64,000 nucleotides of DNA, taken from assembly GCF_004766045.1 (NCBI RefSeq), contig NZ_SPQQ01000003.1, forward strand, positions 763,038-827,037. The letters are read 5' to 3'. The stretch comes from Desulfosporosinus fructosivorans. GTDB lineage: Bacteria; Bacillota; Desulfitobacteriia; Desulfitobacteriales; Desulfitobacteriaceae. The notes under the pieces were generated by a model that saw only the letters and a program-made list of their open reading frames with translations, made no database searches and was not told where the DNA came from. Below, piece after piece: positions 1-9,509 of the stretch. Position numbers and translations under genes: made by a program. Within the stretch, counting starts at the first letter, position 1. Each line of letters opens with the position of its first letter.

Positions 1-1
1 A

Positions 2-379
2 GTTGCAGAAGCGGTGAATAGAGTTTTTGCTTGCGGCGGGCAAAATGAGGACACCCTTGAATCCCTGCGTACTCAGATTGATCAAGTTGATCAAAGGATT
101 CTCGAAAACTTAGCAGCCCGCATGGAAGTCGTTCGGAAGGTTGGGGATAAAAAACACCTAAACCAAGTCAAAGATTCCAAAAGAGAAAAAGAAATCATTC
201 AACGCTTAGTAAACCTTGCCACAGAACTCCAACTCCCGCCTGAATTAGTCAGAAAGATATATCCTTTGATTTTCGAGTCTGCGGTTCAGTCGCAGATTAA
301 GAGTAAACTGGTACGAGACCCAGAACAAGAACTAGAGCTAGAGCTAGAGCTAGCGGTATATCCCATAGGCAGTAAATAA
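2..379 (+). CDS. Chorismate mutase domain protein (5' end outside window)
   Basis: The frame is open from base 2. A GTG at 14 is possible, but no ribosome-binding site is visible, so this is probably the C-terminal part of a longer protein. The protein resembles the AroQ-type all-helical chorismate mutase domain (chorismate to prephenate, Phe/Tyr synthesis): a first helix around IDQVDQRILENLAARMEV, then a Lys/Arg-rich loop (GDKKHLNQVKDSKREKEI) and a helix ending PLIFESAVQSQ. These match the positions of family active-site Arg/Lys and Glu residues. The C-terminus carries an odd acidic run of alternating Glu and Leu, encoded by a gagcta hexanucleotide repeat near 333-352. A fusion partner such as DAHP synthase or prephenate dehydrogenase may lie upstream. 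Confidence 0.7.
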   Translation, partial: VAEAVNRVFACGGQNEDTLESLRTQIDQVDQRILENLAARMEVVRKVGDKKHLNQVKDSKREKEIIQRLVNLATELQLPPELVRKIYPLIFESAVQSQIKSKLVRDPEQELELELELAVYPIGSK

Positions 380-415
380 ACTTTCGCTTTCGAAATAGGC
401 GCTGTACACTCCTGA

Positions 416-528
416 GACTCCCACTTTTTAAATATAGGTTATAGGTCCACACGTCTAGGTGGTGGAGTGATATCTGTGTTGAATGAAAGCTTGATATAAG
501 CTTCGATAAACCTAACGAAATGGGAGTT
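416..528 (+). ncRNA. Possible structured RNA between chorismate mutase gene and terminator
   Basis: This 426-bp gap has no convincing ORF but folds well. Bases 416-423 pair with 521-528 and, inside that, 435-440 pair exactly with 509-514. A separate aagctt hairpin (487-492 with 498-503) sits in the interior. A strong terminator follows at 543-584. The rod-like layout with internal loops recalls 6S-type RNA or an unknown leader, but I cannot assign a class. The strand is inferred from the terminator position. Confidence 0.25.
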
Positions 529-542
529 ACCTGGAAATAGAA

Positions 543-584
543 AAAACTAATCTGCCCAAGGCTTGCCTTGGGCAGATTAGTTTT
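543..584 (+). terminator. Strong intrinsic terminator
   Basis: A perfect 20-bp inverted repeat (543-562 with 565-584) has a GC-rich core, flanking A-tract and T-tract, and a two-base centre. It could stop transcription from either side. It ends the chorismate mutase unit or the putative RNA at 416-528. Confidence 0.85.
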
Positions 585-730
585 CTAAAGTCCTAATTAG
601 GTCGTATTGATTCCCAATATTGAATGCGATTCAAAATTTGATAAGCTCTACTTAAATGAGTGTAAATGAGTGTAGGTTCGTCTAAATGCTTAAGCTCATT
701 CACCCGGCAATTGTTCTTTAGTTTTTATAG

Positions 731-790
731 TTGACTTAAGGGAGTGATTGGAGTAAAATATGTTAGAATTCTTACTGTTAGATTTCTAAC
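731..790 (+). promoter_or_regulatory. Promoter and MarR-type operator for the MarR-MATE operon
   Basis: TTGACT (731-736) and TAAAAT (754-759) are separated by exactly 17 bp. Immediately downstream, an inverted repeat GTTAGAA (762-768) / TTCTAAC (784-790) covers the expected transcription start. An arrangement like this just upstream of a marR gene is typical of an autoregulatory operator, so repression and drug-induced release are inferred. Confidence 0.65.
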
Positions 791-805
791 TACATAGGAG
801 GGGGA

Positions 806-1258
806 GTGCAATTGAATTATTATGAGACTAGGGAATTACATGATCTCCTATTCAGTTTCCTCGATATGTTTCATGAAAAATTTCTGCATCACTTTCGTAA
901 AAGAAATGAAAGTAAATCTGGAATGAAGAAAAACCATGTAAAAATTATTGTAATGATATATAGATTCGAGGGCTTGACCTCCACAGACATTGCTAAAATG
1001 TTAGATATGGAAAAAGGTAGTGTTACTACATTAATTGATCAATTGACAGAATGTGGTTTTGTTGTGCGCTGCGATGTTGCCCACGATCGTCGCAAATCGC
1101 TGATATTGTTGACTGATTTAGGAAAAGCGCAAATGGAGTGTATTATTGAAAGTCACATTCAGAGTATGAACGAATTATTAGAGTGCATAGATTCCGACGA
1201 AATGAAGCAATTTGTAGACAGTTTAGGTAACGTCGTAAAATTCATGAACAAATTATAG
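806..1258 (+). CDS. MarR family transcriptional regulator
   Basis: This 150-aa protein has the MarR winged-helix layout: an N-terminal dimerisation helix (about residues 5-30), an HTH around GLTSTDIAKMLDMEKGSVTTLIDQL, and a wing containing DRRKSLILLTDLGK. It probably represses itself and the MATE exporter that starts 14 bp downstream, through the inverted repeat at 762-790. The pairing resembles MepR/MepA, a MarR regulator with a MATE drug exporter. The GTG at 806 sits almost on the Shine-Dalgarno (aggagggg, 797-804). An in-frame TTG at 812 has better spacing and may be the true start. Confidence 0.85.
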   Translation: MQLNYYETRELHDLLFSFLDMFHEKFLHHFRKRNESKSGMKKNHVKIIVMIYRFEGLTSTDIAKMLDMEKGSVTTLIDQLTECGFVVRCDVAHDRRKSLILLTDLGKAQMECIIESHIQSMNELLECIDSDEMKQFVDSLGNVVKFMNKL

Positions 1259-1272
1259 AAGGTGGACTGGTT

Positions 1273-2706
1273 ATGAATAATGAATTAGGCATGGGAAAGC
1301 AAAAGATAGGAAGTTTACTTTGGACATTCTCCCTGCCAGCCATAGTTGGTATGCTGGTGAACGCACTTTATAACATTATTGATAGGATATTTGTAGGCCG
1401 TGGAGTCGGATCTCTTGCTATTGCGGCGACAACAGTGGCCTTTCCTATAATGCTAATTCTGATGGCTTTTTCGATGCTCATAGGTATTGGAGCTACTGCT
1501 TTGATTTCGATACGACTAGGAGAAAGAAAAAAAGAGGAAGCGGAAAAGATCATCGGCAACGCATTGACAATGTTGATCATCTTACCCCTAATTGTATCGG
1601 TCATCTACCTCTTTTTTTCAGATCCTATACTTGTTTTGTTTGGAGCCAGTCCGGAAGTCTTACCTTATGCCAGGGATTTTACGCATATTATCATGTTGGG
1701 TTCTGTCTTAGGTTCACTCGGTATGGGCATGAACAACTTCATAAGAGCAGAAGGCAATCCCAAATTGGCCATGATTACGCAACTGGCGGGCACGTTTGTC
1801 AACGTATTACTAAACTATATTTTTATCTTTAAAATGGGCTTTGGCATTAAAGGATCAGCTTTAGCAACAATCGCTGGTCAGATGGTTACGGCAATCTTGG
1901 TATTAAGCTATTTCTTTTCAGGACGAAGCCTAGTGAAAATTAGACTTCGAAATATGAAACCGCAGATGGCGATACTAACTAGTATAGTAGCTATAGGATT
2001 TGCTCCTTTTGCTATGCAACTTGCTAACAGCCTTCAAAATATGATACTCAACAAAAGCTTGTTCGCCTATGGAGGAGATATGGCTTTGTCAGCAGTAGGA
2101 ATAATTATGAGTGTCTCAATGTTACTGTTGATGCCTGTAGTAGGCGTTAGTCAGGGAGCTCAACCTATTATTGGCTATAATTATGGAGCGAAGCAATACA
2201 TTCGAGTTAAAGAGACTTTGCAGAAGGCAGGGATTGCAGGTACTGGAATCTCAATAGTTGGGTTTATAGTAATCTATTTCTGGCCAACACAAATTGTGGG
2301 CCTGTTCAGTAACAACGATGTGGCGCTTACGAAAATGACGGCTGATGCTATGCTTGTCTATTTTGCGTTGTGCCCAGTAATTGGTTTTCAAATTATAGGT
2401 TCCAGTTACTTTCAAGCAGTGGGAAAAGCAATTCCATCTATTATACTCAGTCTTTCAAGACAAGTTTTACTGTTTATCCCTCTCTTGTTAATCTTGCCGA
2501 ATTTCTGGGGAATCGACGGCATCTGGAGAACAGCTCCGATAGCAGATGGTTTAGCAGTTCTATTAACCGCCATCCTGATTTATTTCGAAATGAAAAGTAT
2601 CAATAAGAGGCAATATGAAATTGAAGGCAAGAAGAGTGATCAAATTGCCGAAGACCATTTTACGGGCGCCGATGATGCACTGTTAGGCAAACCCAGTTCC
2701 AACTGA
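1273..2706 (+). CDS. MATE family multidrug efflux transporter
   Basis: A 477-aa integral membrane protein of about 12 hydrophobic segments, the usual size for MATE exporters (MepA/DinF-like), which expel cationic drugs in exchange for Na+ or H+. Family signatures include the N-terminal LLWTFSLPAIVGMLVNALYN helix, AEGNPKLAMI after TM4, and QGAQPIIGYNYGAKQY opening the second half. The hydrophilic C-terminal tail (about residues 445-477) is longer than typical. It lies 14 bp after the marR gene, so the two form one operon, presumably induced when the drug binds the regulator. The substrate is unknown. Confidence 0.9.
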   Translation: MNNELGMGKQKIGSLLWTFSLPAIVGMLVNALYNIIDRIFVGRGVGSLAIAATTVAFPIMLILMAFSMLIGIGATALISIRLGERKKEEAEKIIGNALTMLIILPLIVSVIYLFFSDPILVLFGASPEVLPYARDFTHIIMLGSVLGSLGMGMNNFIRAEGNPKLAMITQLAGTFVNVLLNYIFIFKMGFGIKGSALATIAGQMVTAILVLSYFFSGRSLVKIRLRNMKPQMAILTSIVAIGFAPFAMQLANSLQNMILNKSLFAYGGDMALSAVGIIMSVSMLLLMPVVGVSQGAQPIIGYNYGAKQYIRVKETLQKAGIAGTGISIVGFIVIYFWPTQIVGLFSNNDVALTKMTADAMLVYFALCPVIGFQIIGSSYFQAVGKAIPSIILSLSRQVLLFIPLLLILPNFWGIDGIWRTAPIADGLAVLLTAILIYFEMKSINKRQYEIEGKKSDQIAEDHFTGADDALLGKPSSN

Positions 2707-2835
2707 GCCCTGGATTGGAAGATAAGCATCTGATTGAATACGAACCTGCAGACAGGAAGGTCTACCAAAGAGCGAACTTAACAGAGAGATAAATAGAATT
2801 TCAAATAGTAAATTTTATTATGCGCATAATAAGAA

Positions 2836-2870
2836 GAGCCCTTCATTGTTTTTATAAACGTGAAGGGCTC
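2836..2870. terminator. Bidirectional terminator between MATE and CotJC-like genes
   Basis: A 10-bp perfect stem (2836-2845 with 2861-2870; gagcccttca arm) and a 15-base loop lie between two convergent genes, so it can serve both. Confidence 0.65.
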
Positions 2871-2893
2871 GCTGTTGTAATATTTCTAGATGG

Positions 2894-3445
2894 TTATAAC
2901 TTTTGCAAACTCAGTTTGTATTCAACAATTAATTCATTAAATTGCTCGGCTGGTGCAGAGTGCTGAATGAGTGCCTGAGCTTTTTGGAATAGATGTTTAT
3001 GCACATCTTCTCTACTGCCTAAGAAACTGATCATTTTTTTAAGACCGGGGTCATTGGTCATCGTGAAATGTTGATTGTACAAAATTCGGGCTCGAACCTC
3101 CGCTTCGACGTCGGCTTGAAGCATCGCAATAGGGTCTAAGCTTTGATCGACATAACTCATATTCCAGGGTATTCCTTGCGAATTAACATAACAGAGTGGC
3201 GGACCACCTAGTTTGTTAATGGCGACTGCGATCATTTCCATGTGCCCCATCTCTTCGGCAGCAATTAACCCCAAGAGATCACGAAGGTGGCGGTTACGCA
3301 TATTGGAGCGATGATTTAGGTACTGGGACGCCGCTGAATATTCACTGTCTTTTCCACCATAGTGTTCAAGCAATACTTGGCCAAATACAGGGTCGCGGAG
3401 CTGAACGTGAACCGGATAGAATAGTGACTTGCTATAACCGAACAT
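2894..3445 (-). CDS. Manganese catalase-like / CotJC family protein
   Basis: The 183-aa protein has a ferritin-like four-helix di-metal fold like CotJC, a spore-coat relative of manganese catalase. Candidate metal ligands are in ASQYLNHR, AAEEMGHMEMIAVAI (ExxH) and SREDVHKHLFQKA. It is shorter than true Mn-catalases (about 270-300 aa), which fits CotJC (about 190 aa). The start has a clear aggaggg site six bases upstream. It is monocistronic; the usual cotJA/cotJB partners are not adjacent. Peroxide disproportionation is a family property and was not shown here; a forespore or mother-cell role is inferred. Confidence 0.8.
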   Translation of the reverse strand: MFGYSKSLFYPVHVQLRDPVFGQVLLEHYGGKDSEYSAASQYLNHRSNMRNRHLRDLLGLIAAEEMGHMEMIAVAINKLGGPPLCYVNSQGIPWNMSYVDQSLDPIAMLQADVEAEVRARILYNQHFTMTNDPGLKKMISFLGSREDVHKHLFQKAQALIQHSAPAEQFNELIVEYKLSLQKL

Positions 3446-3551
3446 GGCTAGCCCTCCTCATAACTCTAGAATTCCTGAATTCATTATATGATGCAGGTAG
3501 TCTTTTGGTTATGGTTATTACCATGGAGTAGAACTAGCATTTCTAAAACAC

Positions 3552-4517
3552 TTAAAGACAACGAAAGCAGGCCACAAAATGGCCAGGTTTAATTTCTTGC
3601 AGCACGGGTCGCTTTGTCGTGCAGAGGTCCATACACTTAGGGCAGCGCGTGTGGAAGGCGCACCCAGAGGGTGGGTTCGCTGGGCTGGGAATATCTCCTT
3701 TGAGAATAATGCGTTGAGGTTTCTCCCGCGGATTCAAATTAGGTGTTGAGGAAAGCAGAGCCTCTGTATAAGGGTGCATAGGGTTGCTGTAGAGTTCATT
3801 CTTAGGGGCAATTTCCGCAAGGCGACCTAAATACATGACTCCGACACGGTCACTCACATGTCGGACTACAGAAAGGTCGTGAGAAATAAACAAATAAGTT
3901 AGTTTGAATTGATCTTGAAGGTCTTTCATGAGATTTAGAATTTGGGACTGAATGGACACATCGAGTGCCGAGACGGGTTCATCGGCGACGACTAACTTAG
4001 GTTTAGTGATCAGGGCTCGACCGATTCCGACGCGTTGGCGTTGACCGCCGGAGAACTCATGGGGGTACGCGCCGGCATGATACTCGGTTAAGCCAACAAT
4101 CTCCAAGAGTTCAATTACCCGTTTTTTTCGTTCGACCTTTGGTACGCCATGGATAATTAAGGGCTCTTCTAGGGTTGCTCCAATCGTTTTTCGAGGATTC
4201 AAGGAGGCATAAGGATCTTGGAAAACTATCTGGAGATCCTTCCGAGCTTCGCGAAGTTCTCGTCCTTTAAGCTGAGAAAGATTGATGTTTTGAAAGGTAA
4301 TCTCACCTGCCGTGGGCTCAATTAGGCGGATAATGGAACGCCCAGTTGTTGATTTTCCACAACCGGATTCACCGACGAGACCGAGGGTTTCTCCCTCCTC
4401 GATTGTGAAAGAGACATCATCTACAGCCTTAACCTGGCCAACCGTTCGACCTACAACTCCAGCGGCAGAGATGGGAAAGTATTTTTTCAAGCCTTTTACT
4501 TGCAGGAGTACGCTCAT
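3552..4517 (-). CDS. Oligo/dipeptide ABC transporter ATP-binding protein (DppF/OppF type)
   Basis: A 321-aa ABC ATPase with Walker [11 protein letters not shown]-loop [10 protein letters not shown], signature SGGQRQR and Walker [14 protein letters not shown]. The C-terminal oligopeptide-transporter extension has the Cys-rich [15 protein letters not shown] motif, which binds an iron-sulfur cluster in characterised DppF/DppD proteins. It overlaps the upstream dppD-like gene by 4 bp, so translation is coupled. It pairs with that gene to energise the permeases encoded on the opposite strand at 7387-9245. Confidence 0.92.
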   Translation of the reverse strand: MSVLLQVKGLKKYFPISAAGVVGRTVGQVKAVDDVSFTIEEGETLGLVGESGCGKSTTGRSIIRLIEPTAGEITFQNINLSQLKGRELREARKDLQIVFQDPYASLNPRKTIGATLEEPLIIHGVPKVERKKRVIELLEIVGLTEYHAGAYPHEFSGGQRQRVGIGRALITKPKLVVADEPVSALDVSIQSQILNLMKDLQDQFKLTYLFISHDLSVVRHVSDRVGVMYLGRLAEIAPKNELYSNPMHPYTEALLSSTPNLNPREKPQRIILKGDIPSPANPPSGCAFHTRCPKCMDLCTTKRPVLQEIKPGHFVACFRCL

Positions 4518-5527
4518 GAGAGATGCACCTCTTTTCGAGTGGGTTCAGCATGGAGCCAACAGCGGCTTTTTTGTCCTGCGGAGAGTTCGACAAACGGGGG
4601 GGCTTCGCATAAGCAGCGTTCAGCGGTATGGGGGCAACGAGAAGCAAAGCGACAACCTTGTTTAACTGTTCCGGGAAGGGGAACATTTCCCGGGATGGAA
4701 TCGAGTCGCTCTAGGTCGACATTGGCCTTAGGCATTGATCGAAGTAGACCTTGCGTGTAGGGATGGGAAGGATTTTCAAATAATGCATAGATATCTGCTT
4801 CTTCAACGACCTGGCCGGCGTACATCACATATACCCGGTCACACATCTCAGCCACGACGCCTAGGTCGTGAGTGATTAAAAGTATGGAAGTCTGCTGAGA
4901 CTGGCGAAGTTCACGCATCAGATCAAGAATCTGTGCTTGGATGGTCACGTCAAGAGCTGTAGTCGGTTCGTCCGCAATGAGTAGCGAAGGGTCACAGGAC
5001 ATGGCCATGGCAATCATGACACGTTGTCGCATTCCTCCAGATAATTGATGGGGGTATTCCTCGAGAATTTTCTCCGGACGTGGAATATTGACCCTTTTTA
5101 ACATAGTCAAGGCTTGCGCCTGAGCTTCTTGTTTATTATAGTTTCGATGAAGCATGATCATTTCGCATAATTGCCGGTTCACGGTGTAGACCGGATTTAG
5201 GGATGTCATGGGCTCCTGAAAGATCATGGCGATCTCATTCCCCCTGATTTCACGCATCTTGGCCTCCGATAAGGCAAGCAAACTTTGATCCTTAAACAGG
5301 ATGTCCCCAGAAACAATTTTAGCACCGCGTCGAGGAAGTAGGCGCATCACGGATAGAGCGGTTACCGTTTTACCGGAGCCAGATTCACCAACAATACCCA
5401 CCGTTTCGCTAGGCTGAACTTTAATGTTCACGCCATCTACAGCGGGAATAATGTGGCCGTTTGAGATAAATTGGGTTTGTAAATTATTAATATCTAATAG
5501 GCTTGAGTAATTTGACACAAACAACAT
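4514..5527 (-). CDS. Oligo/dipeptide ABC transporter ATP-binding protein (DppD/OppD type)
   Basis: The 337-aa ATPase has Walker A GESGSGKT, signature SGGMRQR, Walker [13 protein letters not shown] and the C-terminal oligopeptide-transporter domain with [14 protein letters not shown]. It is first in a two-gene minus-strand unit and diverges from the binding-protein gene at 5807. The roughly 280-bp gap between them must hold both promoters. The divergent D-F versus A-B-C split is less usual than a single dppABCDF operon. Confidence 0.92.
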   Translation of the reverse strand: MLFVSNYSSLLDINNLQTQFISNGHIIPAVDGVNIKVQPSETVGIVGESGSGKTVTALSVMRLLPRRGAKIVSGDILFKDQSLLALSEAKMREIRGNEIAMIFQEPMTSLNPVYTVNRQLCEMIMLHRNYNKQEAQAQALTMLKRVNIPRPEKILEEYPHQLSGGMRQRVMIAMAMSCDPSLLIADEPTTALDVTIQAQILDLMRELRQSQQTSILLITHDLGVVAEMCDRVYVMYAGQVVEEADIYALFENPSHPYTQGLLRSMPKANVDLERLDSIPGNVPLPGTVKQGCRFASRCPHTAERCLCEAPPFVELSAGQKSRCWLHAEPTRKEVHLS

Positions 5528-5806
5528 CCCTTCCGATCTTTCTGGGTAAATCGAGGGTATTTATTCCTTCGTTTATGGAAATATATTATTGCTCTTTATA
5601 ATAATTGATGGTAACCTATTATACAACACCTAAGTTTAAATTTTAAATTATGAAATCAGAGTTTTGTGAAACAAATCATGTGAAAATTTGTATAAGGGGG
5701 CGAGAAAAAGGAAAGAAGATTAGCTACTTCAATTTAGATCTTGATAGTTTTAAAAGTGATTGAAAATCAAATTCCACTACATAGCAACAGAGAGGATGAG
5801 TTAGAC

Positions 5807-7360
5807 ATGTTTAAGAAGATTAAAGCACCCCTTGCAGCTGCCGTAGTTGGCTTGCTTCTGGTTGTAACGGGTTGCGGAACAGCAGCGAGTACCACTCCGA
5901 CGACTAGTTCAAATGTAGCAGTTCCGAAAGATGGGGGAACATTAAATATTGCATTAAGCTCCGATGCGCCAAAGCTTGACCCTGCGCTTTCCAGCTCTGT
6001 GTATGACCGTTATGTTTTCCAAAGTTTATTTGACAAATTAGTTGATATTGATAAAGACGGTAAGATCGTCCCGATGCTGGCGGAAAAAATTGATGTTTCG
6101 ACGGATGGCTTAGTCTATACTTTCCATCTTCATAAAGGAGTTAAATTTACAGATGGCACAGACTTTAATGCAGAAGCCGTGAAATTCAACTTTGACCGAA
6201 ATATGGATAAATCCTCACCCCGGAAGGGCGAATTGGGTGAGGTGAAGGCTGTATCAGTGGTCGATCCTGACACTGTCAAAGTCGAACTAAAACAGCCCTT
6301 TTCGCCATTTCTCTCAATTTTATCTGATCGTGCTGGCATGATGGTTTCTCCAACTGCCGTTACGAAAGCAGGCCAAGACTTTCTTAATAATCCGGTCGGA
6401 ACTGGCCCCTTCATATTTAAAGAACGTGTTAAAGGTAACTCAATAACACTCGTTAAAAACCCCAACTATTGGCAAAAAGGATTGCCCCATCTTGATTCGG
6501 TTGTGTATAAAATCATTACGGATGCTAATGTTGCGGCCATGAATCTGAAAAGCGGACAAGTGGACATGACGGACTGGCGCTTTCCTACGAAGGAAATTCA
6601 AAACTTCAAAAGCGATCCTAACTTTATGCTGATTAATCAAGCTGGACAAGGTTATGTCGGATTCTATCTAAATGTCAGCCAACCTCCGTTTGATAATAAG
6701 TATCTGCGTCAAGCTGTTGATGTGTTAATCGACCGTGAAGCTTTGGTCAAACTTATCAAAAATGGTGCGGCCACAGCCGGACATTCCCCGTTCGCGCCGG
6801 GTAACCTCGCCAATGGGGATAGCGATAAGACTTTTAGCCCGGATACCGCCAAAGCAAAAGATTTCTTAGTCAAAGCGGGTAAGCCAGATGGATTTACATT
6901 CACCTACAAAACATCAACCACTCCAGATAACCAACGAACTGCTGAAATGTTACAGAATATGTTAAAACCGGCTGGGATTACTATGAATATTGAAAAATTG
7001 GAATTTGGTACGCTTCTTGACCAATCGATCAAAGGAAACTTCGAAGCGTCTGCTGTTAGTTGGAGCGGACGCCCAGACCCAGATCAAAACATCTATGATG
7101 ACGTTATAACTAACGGTTCTATGAACTATGGGAGGTATAGTAACCCACAAATCGATGGATTAATGAAAGACGCTCGGATTGAACAAGATCCGGCTAAACG
7201 AAAAGTGATCTATGATCAAGCCATGACGATTTTGAACGAGGAACTGCCGTATATCTTCTTCTATCATGAAAATAATGTTTTTGGCCTGTCCAAACATATT
7301 CAAGGCTTTGTCCCAATTTCTGATGGGTTGATCCGCACGGTATCTATATTTAAAAATTAA
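5807..7360 (+). CDS. ABC transporter substrate-binding lipoprotein, family 5 (peptide/nickel type)
   Basis: I place the start at the ATG at 5807 because it gives a classic lipoprotein signal (KK positive end, hydrophobic core, lipobox VTGC with lipidated Cys23) and follows a gagaggatgag site. An upstream in-frame start at 5741 would add 22 aa that destroy the signal peptide. The mature protein (about 495 aa) is a DppA/OppA-like extracellular binder; the family signature lies near LVYTFHLHKGVKFTDG. It is followed by two permease genes and forms the A-B-C part of the transporter. The substrate (peptides, glutathione or nickel chelate) cannot be read from sequence. The nearby gamma-glutamyltransferase hints at gamma-glutamyl peptides. 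Confidence 0.9.
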   Translation: MFKKIKAPLAAAVVGLLLVVTGCGTAASTTPTTSSNVAVPKDGGTLNIALSSDAPKLDPALSSSVYDRYVFQSLFDKLVDIDKDGKIVPMLAEKIDVSTDGLVYTFHLHKGVKFTDGTDFNAEAVKFNFDRNMDKSSPRKGELGEVKAVSVVDPDTVKVELKQPFSPFLSILSDRAGMMVSPTAVTKAGQDFLNNPVGTGPFIFKERVKGNSITLVKNPNYWQKGLPHLDSVVYKIITDANVAAMNLKSGQVDMTDWRFPTKEIQNFKSDPNFMLINQAGQGYVGFYLNVSQPPFDNKYLRQAVDVLIDREALVKLIKNGAATAGHSPFAPGNLANGDSDKTFSPDTAKAKDFLVKAGKPDGFTFTYKTSTTPDNQRTAEMLQNMLKPAGITMNIEKLEFGTLLDQSIKGNFEASAVSWSGRPDPDQNIYDDVITNGSMNYGRYSNPQIDGLMKDARIEQDPAKRKVIYDQAMTILNEELPYIFFYHENNVFGLSKHIQGFVPISDGLIRTVSIFKN

Positions 7361-7386
7361 AATTTAAGAATTAAGGAGCTATTGGT

Positions 7387-8343
7387 ATGAAATATTTACT
7401 CAGGCGTCTGTTACTTGCTATACCGGTCATTCTGCTCGTTACGATCATGGTGTTCTCACTAATGCACCTGATCCCAGGGGATCCGGCCACTGTAATTCTG
7501 GGGCAAGAAGCGACACCTGAGGCTGTTGTAGCAATGCGAGCTCAATTGGGACTGGATAAGCCCATCATAATTCAGTATTTGACCTGGTTAGGGGGAGTGC
7601 TCCACGGCGATTTGGGGCGCTCTCTCGTGGACCACACCCCAGTTTCCAAGCTTATCCTGCAGCGTCTACCCGCCACCCTGGAATTAACACTGGGTACATT
7701 TCTGATTGCTCTTCTCATTGCAATTCCAGCAGGAATTTTATCTGCAGCCCGGAGAGGGACCTGGATAGATTATCTGAGCTCAGGTTTTGCTTTGGGTGGA
7801 ATGTCCGTTCCCCATTTTTGGCTGGGCATGATGTTCATTGTACTATTTGCAGTAAAGTTGGGTTGGCTTCCGGCCTCGGGTTATGTGCCTTTTACCCAGA
7901 ATCCAGCGGAAAATATGGCAGCCATGATTATGCCAATGGTCGCGACAGGGCTTCGTGAAGCAGCAGTGCTGATGAGAATGGTCAGAAGCAGCTTGCTGGA
8001 AGTGTTGGATGCCGATTATGTACGTACTGCGTATTCGAAAGGTCTGAAAGAGAAGACGGTCATCTTAGACCATGCCCTTAAAAATGCCCTAGTGCCAGTT
8101 TTGACTTCAAGCGGTTTGATGATCGCTGGGCTCCTGGGAGGCTTGGTTATTACAGAGAGTATCTTCTCTATTCCCGGCTATGGGAAATTGATTGTGGATT
8201 CTATTTTTACTCGAGATTTTGTGACAGTACAGGGAGCTATTCTCGTGTCAGCGCTGATGGTCGTACTTATAAATCTCATTGTTGATTTGTTATACACGGT
8301 CATTGATCCGAGAATAAAAATAGGGAAGGGGGCAGGAGCATGA
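7387..8343 (+). CDS. Peptide ABC transporter permease (DppB type)
   Basis: A 318-aa, about six-helix permease with the N-terminal RRLLLAIPVILLVTIMVFSL helix and the GDPA periplasmic motif typical of DppB/OppB. The EAA loop (around LEVLDADYVRTAYSKGLKEK) docks the ATPases. It starts 26 bp after the binding-protein gene and overlaps the DppC gene by 4 bp, so the three genes form one operon. Confidence 0.92.
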   Translation: MKYLLRRLLLAIPVILLVTIMVFSLMHLIPGDPATVILGQEATPEAVVAMRAQLGLDKPIIIQYLTWLGGVLHGDLGRSLVDHTPVSKLILQRLPATLELTLGTFLIALLIAIPAGILSAARRGTWIDYLSSGFALGGMSVPHFWLGMMFIVLFAVKLGWLPASGYVPFTQNPAENMAAMIMPMVATGLREAAVLMRMVRSSLLEVLDADYVRTAYSKGLKEKTVILDHALKNALVPVLTSSGLMIAGLLGGLVITESIFSIPGYGKLIVDSIFTRDFVTVQGAILVSALMVVLINLIVDLLYTVIDPRIKIGKGAGA

Positions 8344-9245
8344 ATGAATTGGCTAATTCGACTGTTCTATCTGCCCCGCAAGTTGCCCATTCCTTTCAGC
8401 GGGAAAAACAGTGGAGGGTGATGTATCGACGTTTTACCAAGAACAAACTCGCCGTATTTGGCGGAGTGATAGTGCTTGTTCTTATCCTCACAGCTCTCTT
8501 TGCCCCTTTGATTGCTCCCTATGACCCTGTTTTCTCCCAAGACTATCTACACACTCTCCAACCGCCAGGCCCGGGACATATTCTAGGGACCGATGATTTA
8601 GGACGGGATATCTTTTCGAGAATTGTGTTTGGCGCCCGGTTATCCATACAGGCGGCACTGATCTCTGTAGGCATTGCCATAGTGTTTGGAGTACCGATTG
8701 GGCTTATTACCGGATATGTCGGTGGATTTTGGGATGAATGGGTGGTTATGCGGTTCGTTGATGCTTTCCAGGCATTTCCCTCTCTGATTTTAGCCTTAGC
8801 GATGGCTTCGGCCTTAGGGGGTGGGTTTTATAATGCCATGATCGCGATTGGAATAGGCTTTTTGCCCTCCTTTATCCGAATCACTCGGGCCCAGGTCTTA
8901 ACGGTAAAAAATCTGGAATATGTTCAGGCGGCTAAGGCCATTGGTTCGAGCGATTTAAGAATCATGTTCCTTCATGTTCTTCCGAATACTCTGGGTCCGG
9001 TTATCGTGCAAATGACACTTTCGATGGCTGCGGCGATTATCGCAGAAGCAGGGCTTTCCTACCTTGGCTTAGGTGCTCGACCGGAACAGGCAAGTTGGGG
9101 TTCAATGCTTAATATCGCTCAAGGGTATCTTAATGTTCAGCCACTCCTGGCCTTGTGGCCAGGGATAGCGATCTTTGTCGTGGTTCTCGGGTTTAACCTC
9201 TTTGGAGATGGGGTTCGGGAAATGTTTGATCCTAAACTTAATTGA
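8340..9245 (+). CDS. Peptide ABC transporter permease (DppC type)
   Basis: A 301-aa permease with the OppC/DppC N-terminal cytoplasmic lead, the APYDP and HILGTDDLGRDIFSR motifs, and an EAA loop around LEYVQAAKAIGSSD. It overlaps the DppB gene by 4 bp and is the last gene before a strong terminator at 9299. With 5807-8343 and the ATPases at 3552-5527 it completes a five-component importer. Confidence 0.92.
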   Translation: MNELANSTVLSAPQVAHSFQREKQWRVMYRRFTKNKLAVFGGVIVLVLILTALFAPLIAPYDPVFSQDYLHTLQPPGPGHILGTDDLGRDIFSRIVFGARLSIQAALISVGIAIVFGVPIGLITGYVGGFWDEWVVMRFVDAFQAFPSLILALAMASALGGGFYNAMIAIGIGFLPSFIRITRAQVLTVKNLEYVQAAKAIGSSDLRIMFLHVLPNTLGPVIVQMTLSMAAAIIAEAGLSYLGLGARPEQASWGSMLNIAQGYLNVQPLLALWPGIAIFVVVLGFNLFGDGVREMFDPKLN

Positions 9246-9298
9246 AGAGGGTGAAGCCTACAGCCTGACATGAGAGCTAAGTAGTCTTATGTATGTTT

Positions 9299-9322
9299 AG
9301 CACCCCTTAGGGGGTGCTTTTT
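9299..9322 (+). terminator. Terminator of the dppABC-like operon
   Basis: An 8-bp stem (agcacccc with ggggtgct), a ttag loop and a T-run lie 53 bp after the DppC stop. Confidence 0.85.
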
Positions 9323-9371
9323 AATACTATCGACCTCCATACCGCTTTGCGGCACCACTGATGAATGAAAA

Positions 9372-9425
9372 AACTAAGGCGACCGCCGGCGTCTGAATGC
9401 TTGGCGTTTGCTAAGTTTTCTTTAT
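9372..9425. repeat. Interspersed 54-bp repeat, copy 1
   Basis: This segment aligns without gaps to 30119-30172, with roughly 45 of 54 bases identical and both ends (aactaaggcgacc and aagttttctttat) exact. On the minus strand both copies can be read as a short peptide containing ENL..AK.S..GGRLS, so such repeats may be annotated as small proteins. It sits between operons in both places, and I treat it as a non-coding intergenic repeat. Confidence 0.65.
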
Positions 9426-9509
9426 AATTTTCCACTTTGAGGGCAATACAGGCTTATAATATTTATATAGTAGGTTAGGAAAACCATTCTTGAAGGGAGA
9501 TTATGCCAA

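Noticed and set aside
4312..4760. Plus-strand frames opposite the DppD/DppF genes
   Set aside because: They are shadows of two strongly supported ABC ATPase genes that overlap by 4 bp.
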